5,880 bases of DNA from positions 1-5,880 of the forward strand of contig DAOVIP010000135.1 in NCBI GenBank assembly GCA_030671465.1, in the 5' to 3' direction. A program made the position numbers and the translations under genes. Shown in pieces: positions 1 to 5,880 of this stretch; position 1 is the stretch's first letter; every line of letters starts with the position of its first letter. Source of the stretch: Candidatus Aminicenantota bacterium (lineage in GTDB: Bacteria > Acidobacteriota > Aminicenantia > UBA2199). A model generated the notes under the pieces. That model was not told the origin of the DNA and searched no databases. It saw only the letters and a list, made by a program, of their open reading frames with translations.

Positions 1-369
1 ATATCCCTCACACAAACCGGAAAAGATGGAGCTTGCATTGTCTATCCATTCATGTTCATTTTGATAATCTTTTATGTTTTTATAGATGGCCTCATCATTG
101 GCAATTAATATGCCGGTAATCAGGGCCACGCTTCCCCATACCAGCCACTGGGTGCCTTTTACCCGGAAGGGAGATACCCATATCCTGCCGTGATCTTTTG
201 CAAAACCTTTGAGCAATGGGTCATTTTTTCTTTCAGATTTTTCATCATCTTTCTTGTCGGAATCAGTTGATTTGGGAGCGGTTTTATCGACATGAGAATT
301 TCCTGGAAAAAGCAGAGGAGAATAGAATAACATGAGAATCAATATTATAAAACCAATTATTTTTTTCAT
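1..369 (-). CDS. Probable PAP2-family membrane phosphatase, N-terminal part only (3' end beyond window)
   Basis: An open frame of 123 codons runs from an ATG at 369-367 to the left edge with no stop, so the C-terminal part is missing. Seen: a hydrophobic N-terminus typical of a signal peptide or anchor (residues 1-22, starting MKKIIGFIILIL); a charged Lys/Asp/Ser-rich linker (about 24-50); an SPFR motif after an aromatic residue (64-68); and a hydrophobic helix (about 74-91) ending in N-D-E. A charged stretch followed by 'W-SP-R', a membrane helix and an Asp-Glu turn is the usual N-terminal layout of bacterial PAP2 (phosphatidic acid phosphatase type 2) proteins, which dephosphorylate lipid phosphates such as undecaprenyl pyrophosphate at the membrane. 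The diagnostic catalytic motifs (K-x6-RP, SGH, SR-x5-H-x3-D) would lie outside the window, so the family call is inference from the N-terminus. The ribosome binding site is weak (AAAGATC about 5 bases upstream). The gene has its own promoter in the preceding gap. Confidence 0.6.
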   Translation of the reverse strand, partial: MKKIIGFIILILMLFYSPLLFPGNSHVDKTAPKSTDSDKKDDEKSERKNDPLLKGFAKDHGRIWVSPFRVKGTQWLVWGSVALITGILIANDEAIYKNIKDYQNEHEWIDNASSIFSGLCEGY

Positions 370-418
370 TTGCTGATCTTTAATCGGGTTACTGAAAATA
401 TTTTTTTAATCAGCAGAA

Positions 419-447
419 ATTATCGATGATTCTACATGAATTGTCAA
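419..447 (-). promoter_or_regulatory. Sigma70-type promoter for the PAP2-like gene
   Basis: On the minus strand a perfect -35 hexamer TTGACA (447-442) is followed by a 17-base spacer and a -10 hexamer GATAAT (424-419), one mismatch from consensus. Transcription should start near 412, giving a leader of about 42 bases before the ATG at 369. It points away from the regulator gene and towards the PAP2-like gene, so that gene probably need not rely on readthrough. If the host is a Bacteroidota, its main sigma factor would prefer a different -7/-33 consensus, and this match would mean less. Confidence 0.6.
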
Positions 448-458
448 TATCTGACAAT
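440..458. promoter_or_regulatory. Perfect 7+5+7 inverted repeat overlapping the -35 box, candidate operator
   Basis: The two arms ATTGTCA and TGACAAT are perfect complements separated by five bases, giving a 19-base dyad. The left arm and first spacer base contain the TTGACA -35 box of the promoter just described, so a bound protein would contact or block RNA polymerase. The dyad is centred about 37 bases upstream of the predicted transcription start. Size and symmetry fit a dimeric helix-turn-helix protein such as a LuxR-type regulator, and one is encoded immediately beside it. It is not followed by a T-run on either strand, so it does not look like a terminator. The identity of the binding protein is inference. 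Confidence 0.45.
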
Positions 459-493
459 ATATAATCCAGCCATTTATAATTCTGCCAAATGGT

Positions 494-3211
494 TCAGGAT
501 GAATTGCTTCTCAGGTTTTTGATTAAATTTACCAATTGAACACGGCTGTTTACATTTAACTTCTGGTAGATGTTGTATACATGGTTTTTAACGGTTCCCA
601 GAGAGATAAATAGCTCGTCTTCGATTTCCTTATTGGTTTTGCCATTCAGAATCAACAGGATCACTTCCCGCTCCCGGTTTGAGATATTTTTGCTGATGAA
701 AAAGCGTTCTGTTATGGTTTCGAACTTCAATTTGATGGCCTGCTTTTTCAAACGAATACGGTGCCAGCGGAAAATCAGAATGAGACCGATCATCACCATT
801 AATGCTTTAAACCACCAGGTTTGCCAGAAAGGAGGGGTGATGATAAGGGTTAAATGAGCTCCCTCCTCATTCCATTTTCCGCTGCTGTTGGTTCCCTTTA
901 CTCTGAGGTCATATTGACCTGGAGTCATTTTGGCAAAGGTAATTTCATGTTTGTTTCCCAGTTGAATCCAGTCTTGATGAAGACCCTCCAGCATATAGGC
1001 ATACTGATTTTTCTCGGAGTTGGAATAATCCAGGGCAGCAAATTCAAAAGAAATTGAATCTTTATAGGTCATTTTGATAATGTCATTATTAAAAAAATGT
1101 TTGATTTCCGATTTTTCAAGTCCGAATTTGGTGATTTTGGTGAAGACGATCGGGGGTGTAAAATCATTCGCCTTTATCTGTTCAGGGAAAAAGGAATTCA
1201 ATCCATTGATACCTCCGAAGAACATTTCTCCATTGTGGCTTTTGTAGTATGAAAAGGTATTGAATTCATTGCTCTGGAGCCCGTCATTTGAATTGAAATT
1301 CTTGAATATTTGGGTTCGGGGATCGAATCTTGATATTCCGTTGTTGGTGCTCATCCAGAGTCGGCCTTCATCATCTTCCAGTATTCCGTAAATACAATTG
1401 TTGGGAAGGCCATCTCTAACTCCATAGCGGGTGAATGATTTGGTCCGGGGATTGAATTTATTGAGGCCACCTCCTATGGTTCCGATCCAGAGAATTCCAT
1501 CGGGGGTTTCATGGATGCAAGCAATCGTGTCATGGCTGATACTATTGGGATTATTCGGATGGTAAAGATAATGGTTGAAGCACCCCCGATCCGGATCAAA
1601 CCGGTTTAGGCCTCCCCCGTAGGTTCCCAGCCAGAATATACCGGTATGGTCCTCTAAAATGGTCATGACAATGTTACTGCTGATGCTGGTGGGATCTGAT
1701 GGGTCATGGGTATAGCGAATAAAGCGGTTGCGGACTCGATCAAATTTGCATAAGCCTCCAAAATCGGTCCCAATCCAAAGTTGATTTTTACGGTCCAGAA
1801 AAATATCCAGGATTATATCATTTCCGATACTGTGGGGCTGGTCGGGGTGATGCCGGTAGTGACCGAATATTTCTCTTTGGCGGTGATAATAATTGAGCCC
1901 GCCTCCCCAGGTCCCCACCCAGATCAAGCCCTCATGATCTTCACAAATTGCGGTCACATGGTTATTGCTTAAACTTGAAGGATTGGAACTGCTGTGGCTG
2001 TAATGACTGATATCACCGGTTTTACGGTTGATACTCTTCAGGCCGGCCTGTGTACCCACCCAGATTATATCGTTTCGGTCTACATAGATCGGGCGTACGA
2101 AGGTGTGGCCGGATCCACTCTGAGTATGGGGATAGAGCAGGTAATGTTTGAATTTCATCTTCTCATTGTTGATTTTATTAAGTCCGGCTCCGTAGGCCCC
2201 GATCCACAGAATTCCGGATTGATCCTGATATAATGACAGAATACGGTCACTGGAGATGGAATCGGTATTACTCTTGTTGTTCCGATGTCGAAAAAACAGT
2301 CCCTTGCTCCTATCCAATCTGTTCAGACCGCCCTGATTGGTCCCGATCCACAGGTCTCCCCGGTCATCTTCCAGCAGTGTTTGAATCTGGTTGTGGCTCA
2401 ATGAGTAGGGATTATCGGATTGATTGCGAAAATGTTGAAAGGTCAGGTTTTTCCGGTTAAATATATTCAAACCATCCATGGTGCCAACCCACAGGATTCC
2501 GGTCCTATCCTCCAAGAGACATAAGATGGCATTGCTGCTCAGGCTTTGCTGATCTCCTGGATTGTTTTTAAAACATTGAAATGTCTGTTTTTGGCGGTCC
2601 AGGCGATTCAGTCCCCCGCCCAGGGTGGCAATCCATAGCTCTCCGTTCCGGTCTTCAAGAATGGCAGTGATAGTGTCGTGGCTGATACTCTGTTTCCGGG
2701 ACGGGTCATGCCGGAAATGAACAAAAGCATTGTTATCCGGATTCAGCCGGTTAAGACCTCCTGCTTCGGTTCCGATCCATATCATGCCTGCCTGATCTTC
2801 AAATAAGGCCTTGATTCGATTATCGCTGATTGAATTGGGATTCTCGGGCTGGTTCTGAAAATGAGTGAACTGTTCGGTGATTTTATCAAATCTGGATAGC
2901 CCACCCCCCCAGGTTCCCACCCATATGTGTCCCTTCCGGTCTTCACAAAGTGCAAAAATGGCATTGTGTCTCAGGGAATTGGGCTCCCCCAAAACCTTAC
3001 GGAAGGTGGTAAAATTATAACCATCGAAACGGTTGAGTCCATCAAAACTACCGAACCATAGGTACCCCTGGCGGTCCTGTATCATGCAGTTGATGCTACT
3101 ATCCGATAATCCCTGATTACTGGTTATAAGTTTAAAGCGAATTCTTACTGCATTCAGATTAATGCAATGAATAACCAGCACTAAAAAAATCAAACTAGTT
3201 TTTTTTATCAT
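494..3211 (-). CDS. One-component transmembrane regulator: double Reg_prop beta-propeller, Y_Y_Y domain, LuxR-type HTH
   Basis: This 905-residue protein starts with a hydrophobic signal/anchor segment (about 4-20). Fourteen beta-propeller blades follow (about 30-680), each with an [LI]-W-[IVL]-G-T-x-G-G-L-N-[RK]-[FLI] type core; the core Trp lies at residues 52, 97, 145, 193, 241, 288, 336, 384, 431, 479, 527, 575 and 619, with Phe at 664. Fourteen blades fit two seven-bladed propellers. A Y_Y_Y domain (about 720-792) has the typical Tyr, 'L-E-G', 'D-W' and 'T-P-G-Y-L-R-V' pattern. One membrane helix (about 797-815) leads to a short basic linker and a LuxR/GerE helix-turn-helix (about 842-902: N-R-E-R-E-V, N-K-E-I, T-V-K-N-H, K-L-x-V, R). 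Family knowledge: Reg_prop/Y_Y_Y ectodomains are the periplasmic sensors of Bacteroides hybrid two-component systems, mostly for oligosaccharides. Here there is no histidine kinase or receiver, so the signal would pass directly across the membrane to a DNA-binding domain. The start lies 11 bases after the peptidase stop, so the two are probably cotranscribed. The ribosome binding site is weak, suggesting translational coupling. The ligand and target genes are unknown. Confidence 0.93.
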   Translation of the reverse strand: MIKKTSLIFLVLVIHCINLNAVRIRFKLITSNQGLSDSSINCMIQDRQGYLWFGSFDGLNRFDGYNFTTFRKVLGEPNSLRHNAIFALCEDRKGHIWVGTWGGGLSRFDKITEQFTHFQNQPENPNSISDNRIKALFEDQAGMIWIGTEAGGLNRLNPDNNAFVHFRHDPSRKQSISHDTITAILEDRNGELWIATLGGGLNRLDRQKQTFQCFKNNPGDQQSLSSNAILCLLEDRTGILWVGTMDGLNIFNRKNLTFQHFRNQSDNPYSLSHNQIQTLLEDDRGDLWIGTNQGGLNRLDRSKGLFFRHRNNKSNTDSISSDRILSLYQDQSGILWIGAYGAGLNKINNEKMKFKHYLLYPHTQSGSGHTFVRPIYVDRNDIIWVGTQAGLKSINRKTGDISHYSHSSSNPSSLSNNHVTAICEDHEGLIWVGTWGGGLNYYHRQREIFGHYRHHPDQPHSIGNDIILDIFLDRKNQLWIGTDFGGLCKFDRVRNRFIRYTHDPSDPTSISSNIVMTILEDHTGIFWLGTYGGGLNRFDPDRGCFNHYLYHPNNPNSISHDTIACIHETPDGILWIGTIGGGLNKFNPRTKSFTRYGVRDGLPNNCIYGILEDDEGRLWMSTNNGISRFDPRTQIFKNFNSNDGLQSNEFNTFSYYKSHNGEMFFGGINGLNSFFPEQIKANDFTPPIVFTKITKFGLEKSEIKHFFNNDIIKMTYKDSISFEFAALDYSNSEKNQYAYMLEGLHQDWIQLGNKHEITFAKMTPGQYDLRVKGTNSSGKWNEEGAHLTLIITPPFWQTWWFKALMVMIGLILIFRWHRIRLKKQAIKLKFETITERFFISKNISNREREVILLILNGKTNKEIEDELFISLGTVKNHVYNIYQKLNVNSRVQLVNLIKNLRSNSS
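1172..3124 (-). repeat. Tandem 141-144-base coding repeats (14 propeller blades)
   Basis: The blades of the regulator form an in-frame tandem array. Successive core Trp/Phe residues are 45, 48, 48, 48, 47, 48, 48, 47, 48, 48, 48, 44 and 45 residues apart, so the DNA period is about 144 bases through most of the array. Inter-blade segments carry a recurring N-P-x-S-[IL]-S-x-[ND] motif between most blades. It is missing between blades 7 and 8 and replaced by D-G-L segments before blades 13 and 14. This fits two seven-bladed rings with the change at 7/8. Blade 14 is the most degenerate, with Phe in place of Trp. Confidence 0.85.
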
Positions 3212-3222
3212 TTGTTTCTACT

Positions 3223-4851
3223 TCAATCCTGATAGCGTTCAACTCCCGGCAGAACACGGGGTATACGGTAAACCGGGTAGGGCCGGGGCTGGTTAAGCCA
3301 CTGTGAAACGATTTCCCGGTTGAAAAATCCCCAGCTAACCAGACTGTCTTGTGATTCCGGTTCCAGCAGGATAGGGATCAATCTGGCCAGGGGTTGTTTC
3401 ATGGATATGAAATATGATTGGGCTGGGATCGATCTGGTTTGCTTTTGGTAGTGGACCTGACACTCCAGGCGGATATGGCCCTGGTAGATTTGGCTGGACG
3501 GTTTCAGTTTATCAATGACAATTTCTTCAATGATGGTCTGAAAACCGGATCTGATTTTTTCAATAATGATTCCGTGTAATTTGATTTTTTCAACAATGTG
3601 TGGATGGTGGGGCAGCAGGATGTAAGCTTCCGGCAATGGGGCCGATTTGATAGCAGCCGGTCTGATAAAATAGGGAAGGTCATAGTCAACCGGTTCATCG
3701 ATTTTTTTTACCCGGTAATCTCCTATCCAGGGTGGGTATTTTTTTTTGTCTTCGGGTTTAATTTTTTCTTTTTCAAAGCGATAACTCTTCAGTTTGATGT
3801 TAAACAATTTTTCGGTTTTTGACTCGGAAACGAATGAATTGTTCAGGTAACTGGATTTTGTATTCAGGTCAGACTGTAACACCTTCTGCTGCATATTCTG
3901 GATATGGGTGTTGGAATATTCCAGGATGGATTTTAAAAAACAATAGCAGGACATGACCCTGGTCTTGAAATCCGCATGGGAATAATTTTCATTTAAAATG
4001 GAAAACCGATTTCGCAATCCGAAATAATTGAAACTAAAACGGGCATCCAGGGCCCAATTTCTCCAGCCTTTTTCAGGATGGAAGCGGTCAACAAAATTTC
4101 CATAAGGCACGCTGTCATACCCGTATTTTACCTTCAAGGTCCTGGATACTTCAGGGAATAATTCATTCCACATATAGTCACTCAGAGAGTTGTCAATGTT
4201 GGGATTGATCTGGGTGGTATAAGTAACCGGCTCCCGGTGATAACTACCGTTGGTGGTATGCAGATCGATGAACAGAACCGGATCCCACTGATTGAATAAT
4301 TTCACCAGTGCTTTTACCTCGGGAGATTCCAGTTTGAGAAAATCCCGGTTCAAATCCAGATACTGGCCGTTGTAGCGAACCCCTACTTTTTCAGGACCAT
4401 TGTCCCTCCTGTTCAATCCTATTTTTTCATTCCCATCGGGATTAAAAATGGGCAGCATTAGAATGATTTGGTTCTTTAAAAAATTATCCAGACGGTTAAA
4501 GGCCACATCTCGCAACAGCATCAAGGTGGCTTCCTTACCTTCTACTTCCCCGGCGTGGATATTGGCATTAATGAGGACGACCGGCTTGTGATGAATAGAT
4601 CGCTCCAATGAATTCCGGATCCCTTCCAGGCTGACGATCACAAGAGGAATCATTCGGCCTTCAAATGAACTAGTCAATTGGGTAACGACAATCTTATCCG
4701 ATTTTTTTTGTAATTCGAAAAGAAAATCCATTACGTCTTGATATAAAGAAGTCTGTTGAAAGTTGGAACGCTCGGCCACTGTCAACGGTTGATCGCCAAA
4801 TAGCTGAATAAATATGGCCATCAGGACAAAAAAAGAAAATATTCTTTTCAT
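3223..4851 (-). CDS. Secreted M14-family zinc carboxypeptidase
   Basis: This 542-residue protein begins with a signal peptide (about 1-19, MKRIFSFFVLMAIFIQLFG). The M14 catalytic domain spans roughly 30-315. Visible M14 landmarks are the H-x-x-E zinc pair H99/E102 in N-I-H-A-G-E, the third zinc ligand H198 in I-D-L-H-T-T-N-G, the substrate-carboxylate region with D-L-N-R-D-F (R169), N-P-D-G at 137-140, and a likely catalytic Glu at 288 in S-I-L-N-E-N-Y. All expected catalytic residues seem present, so the enzyme should be active, removing C-terminal residues from peptides in the periplasm or outside. The C-terminal region (about 380-542) is a conserved accessory part recalled from many bacterial M14 proteins, with L-L-E-P-E-S-x-D-S-L-x-x-W-G-F-F-N at 496-511 and P-V-Y-R-I near the end; its role is unknown to me. 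The start is supported by a strong AGGAG five bases upstream. The downstream regulator follows after 11 bases. Substrate specificity cannot be read from the sequence. Confidence 0.92.
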   Translation of the reverse strand: MKRIFSFFVLMAIFIQLFGDQPLTVAERSNFQQTSLYQDVMDFLFELQKKSDKIVVTQLTSSFEGRMIPLVIVSLEGIRNSLERSIHHKPVVLINANIHAGEVEGKEATLMLLRDVAFNRLDNFLKNQIILMLPIFNPDGNEKIGLNRRDNGPEKVGVRYNGQYLDLNRDFLKLESPEVKALVKLFNQWDPVLFIDLHTTNGSYHREPVTYTTQINPNIDNSLSDYMWNELFPEVSRTLKVKYGYDSVPYGNFVDRFHPEKGWRNWALDARFSFNYFGLRNRFSILNENYSHADFKTRVMSCYCFLKSILEYSNTHIQNMQQKVLQSDLNTKSSYLNNSFVSESKTEKLFNIKLKSYRFEKEKIKPEDKKKYPPWIGDYRVKKIDEPVDYDLPYFIRPAAIKSAPLPEAYILLPHHPHIVEKIKLHGIIIEKIRSGFQTIIEEIVIDKLKPSSQIYQGHIRLECQVHYQKQTRSIPAQSYFISMKQPLARLIPILLEPESQDSLVSWGFFNREIVSQWLNQPRPYPVYRIPRVLPGVERYQD

Positions 4852-4856
4852 TCTGA

Positions 4857-4861
4857 CTCCT
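4857..4861 (-). promoter_or_regulatory. Strong ribosome binding site of the carboxypeptidase gene
   Basis: AGGAG on the minus strand lies five bases upstream of the ATG at 4851-4849 and directly follows a run of nine A residues (4861-4869 as T on the plus strand). It fixes the start of the carboxypeptidase and is the best Shine-Dalgarno match in the window; the regulator and the PAP2-like gene have weak ones. Confidence 0.8.
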
Positions 4862-4881
4862 TTTTTTTTGTTTTATTTCTC

Positions 4882-4895
4882 CAAATTTAATTATA
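4882..4895 (-). promoter_or_regulatory. Candidate promoter elements for the carboxypeptidase-regulator operon
   Basis: The 226-base gap 4862-5087 is AT-rich and holds no gene I can support. On the minus strand it contains a perfect TATAAT (4895-4890), immediately followed by TAAATTTG (4889-4882), which matches the Bacteroidota -7 consensus TAnnTTTG. The two overlap in function, so only one is likely used, depending on the lineage. Neither has a good partner: the hexamer 17 bases upstream of TATAAT is AAACCA, and no TTTG lies at the Bacteroidota -33 distance. The predicted start would leave a short leader of roughly 25-35 bases including the ribosome binding site. Confidence 0.4.
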
Positions 4896-5087
4896 CGCAA
4901 TGTCTTAATTTATGGTTTTACCGATAAATCATCCTTTTACCAAATAAGATGATATATACGCCTTTATTGAATATGAAAAGTGTGCAATCCAAGAAGATTT
5001 AGCTCTGACATGGATTCGCTGATTTTTTACTTGCAGTTTTCCACATTTTTTTGGAAATTTCGTTGAAAATTATGCTATCCATTCTTT

Positions 5088-5880
5088 TTAAAATACGGCT
5101 TGCTTAATAAACAGACCCGGGTATTTCCTCAGCAGGATTTCGATAAAATATTCCTCGGCTTCGGTTTTTGAGCTGAAGTTTGATAATTGATTGACAATCC
5201 TTTTTATCTGAACAAAATGTATATTGGTAAATATTCGCTTGATTTCGGGAATTGACATGGGGTTCATGGAAAAATCAGTATAACCCATTCCCAGCAGCAT
5301 GAGTGCGGTAAAGGTCTTACCGGCAATCTCTCCGCATACGGTTACTTTCTTGCCTATCTTATCTATTTCCTTTTTCAACTTTATCAGGGTTTGAATGATG
5401 GCCGGATGAAAGGGATTCAACAGATAGGAGACGGCGGCATTGTTTCGATCTGCAGCCAGGAGATATTGCATCAGATCATTGGTGCCGATGGAAAAAAAGT
5501 CAACTTCTTCCTTCAAATATTTGATGATCTCAATGACACCCGGGACTTCAATCATGATCCCAATTTCGATTTTCTTTTTGGGGTAGTTGTTTTCATTTTT
5601 AAGTTCCTGTTTGGCTTCCTCTATGAGGTTTCTCAAGGAATGAATCTCTTCGATTTCGGTGATCATGGGGAATAGGATTTTTATATTTCCGCTTTCATTG
5701 GCCATCAAAATGGCTTTTATCTGGGTTTTAAATAGTTCCTTTTCTTTTAAAAGTAGCCTCACAGCCATGTTGCCCAAAGCCGGATTGGGTTCGGAAACCG
5801 ATTCAAAATGAGAGTAATTTTTATCTCTCCCCACATCAAAGGTCCTGATTACCAGAGGATCCGGAAAAACATTCTGAGCA
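5088..5880 (-). CDS. ptsI: Phosphoenolpyruvate-protein phosphotransferase (PTS enzyme I), C-terminal part; 5' end beyond window
   Basis: Enzyme I takes phosphate from phosphoenolpyruvate and passes it to HPr at the head of the sugar phosphotransferase system in the cytoplasm. The frame stays open to the right edge (264 codons visible; the full protein is usually about 570-600), so a GTG at 5834-5832 is an internal Val, not the start. The visible part is the PEP-binding TIM barrel: V-I-R-T-F-D-V-G near the edge, N-P-A-L-G, K-I-L-F-P-M-I, the PEP-utilising signature D-F-F-S-I-G-T-N-D-L-M-Q-Y with D-R-N-N after it, and V-C-G-E-I-A-G with the catalytic Cys codon at 5336-5334. The C-G-E-I-A-G form favours enzyme I over PEP synthase or pyruvate phosphate dikinase. 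Several consensus positions differ: D-V-G-R-D-K for the usual D-I-G-G-D-K, G-N-M-A-V-R for G-x-R-A-I-R, and A-G-K for A-G-D. The stop is TAA at 5090-5088. No HPr or EIIA gene is in view, so whether it serves sugar uptake or a regulatory PTS is open. Confidence 0.9.
   Translation of the reverse strand, partial: AQNVFPDPLVIRTFDVGRDKNYSHFESVSEPNPALGNMAVRLLLKEKELFKTQIKAILMANESGNIKILFPMITEIEEIHSLRNLIEEAKQELKNENNYPKKKIEIGIMIEVPGVIEIIKYLKEEVDFFSIGTNDLMQYLLAADRNNAAVSYLLNPFHPAIIQTLIKLKKEIDKIGKKVTVCGEIAGKTFTALMLLGMGYTDFSMNPMSIPEIKRIFTNIHFVQIKRIVNQLSNFSSKTEAEEYFIEILLRKYPGLFIKQAVF

Noticed and set aside
470..492. CCATTT/AAATGG inverted repeat just after the regulator stop, as an intrinsic terminator
   Set aside because: The stem is only six base pairs and AT-rich, the loop is 11 bases, and no T-run follows on the minus strand.
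570..1057. Open frames on the plus strand (570-857 and 854-1057) opposite the regulator's HTH and Y_Y_Y regions
   Set aside because: They are antisense to a well-supported gene with clear domains, have no recognisable motifs or ribosome binding sites, and read as composition shadows.
1781..2460. Chain of plus-strand open frames (1781-1972, 1994-2233, 2233-2460) with near-abutting ends
   Set aside because: They are antisense to the propeller repeats; the regular spacing comes from the 144-base repeat period, not from an operon.
4694..4900. Minus-strand open frame overlapping the start of the carboxypeptidase in another frame
   Set aside because: It overlaps the signal peptide region of a gene with a strong ribosome binding site and has no motif of its own.
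4986..5016. AATCCA/TGGATT inverted repeat in the gap between enzyme I and the carboxypeptidase
   Set aside because: A six-base stem with a 19-base loop is expected by chance in AT-rich sequence, and it is not placed on a promoter element.
5038..5057. TTTCCA/TGGAAA hairpin about 30 bases downstream of the enzyme I stop, as a terminator
   Set aside because: The stem has only two G-C pairs, and the T-run lies in the loop on the plus strand, not after the stem on the minus strand.
5832..5834. GTG as the start of the enzyme I gene
   Set aside because: The frame continues upstream to the window edge with conserved enzyme I residues (L-V-I-R-T-F-D), so this codon is an internal valine.

Overview
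The window comes from a bacterium of moderate G+C (low-to-mid 40s percent by eye). All four recognisable genes lie on the minus strand. Reading in the direction of transcription, they are: the C-terminal half of phosphotransferase-system enzyme I (5088-5880, start beyond the right edge); a secreted M14-family zinc carboxypeptidase (3223-4851); a 905-residue membrane-spanning sensor/regulator with a double beta-propeller outside and a LuxR-type DNA-binding domain inside (494-3211); and the first 123 codons of a probable PAP2-type membrane phosphatase (1-369, end beyond the left edge). Periplasmic Reg_prop/Y_Y_Y sensors together with this M14 carboxypeptidase architecture suggest a Gram-negative bacterium of a Bacteroidota-like or Acidobacteriota/Aminicenantes-like lineage. 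No marker in the window fixes the phylum, so this is inference.

The core is a two-gene unit. The carboxypeptidase has a strong ribosome binding site and a plausible promoter in the 226-base gap upstream. Its stop codon is only 11 bases from the start of the regulator. The regulator has no histidine kinase and no receiver domain. It is a one-component transmembrane regulator in which 14 propeller blades and a Y_Y_Y domain connect through a single membrane helix to a LuxR/GerE helix-turn-helix. The pairing suggests that the propellers may sense a peptide, or another product of the secreted peptidase, and that the regulator controls this operon or nearby genes.

The 124-base gap between the regulator and the PAP2-like gene is the most informative non-coding stretch. 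It contains a near-consensus sigma70-type promoter (perfect -35, 17-base spacer, one mismatch in -10) facing the PAP2-like gene. A perfect 7+5+7 inverted repeat overlaps the -35 box and is a good candidate operator, possibly for the adjacent LuxR-type regulator. The enzyme I gene appears unrelated to the operon. Its active-site region departs from the family consensus at several positions. No RNA genes, mobile elements, CRISPR arrays or convincing intrinsic terminators were seen.
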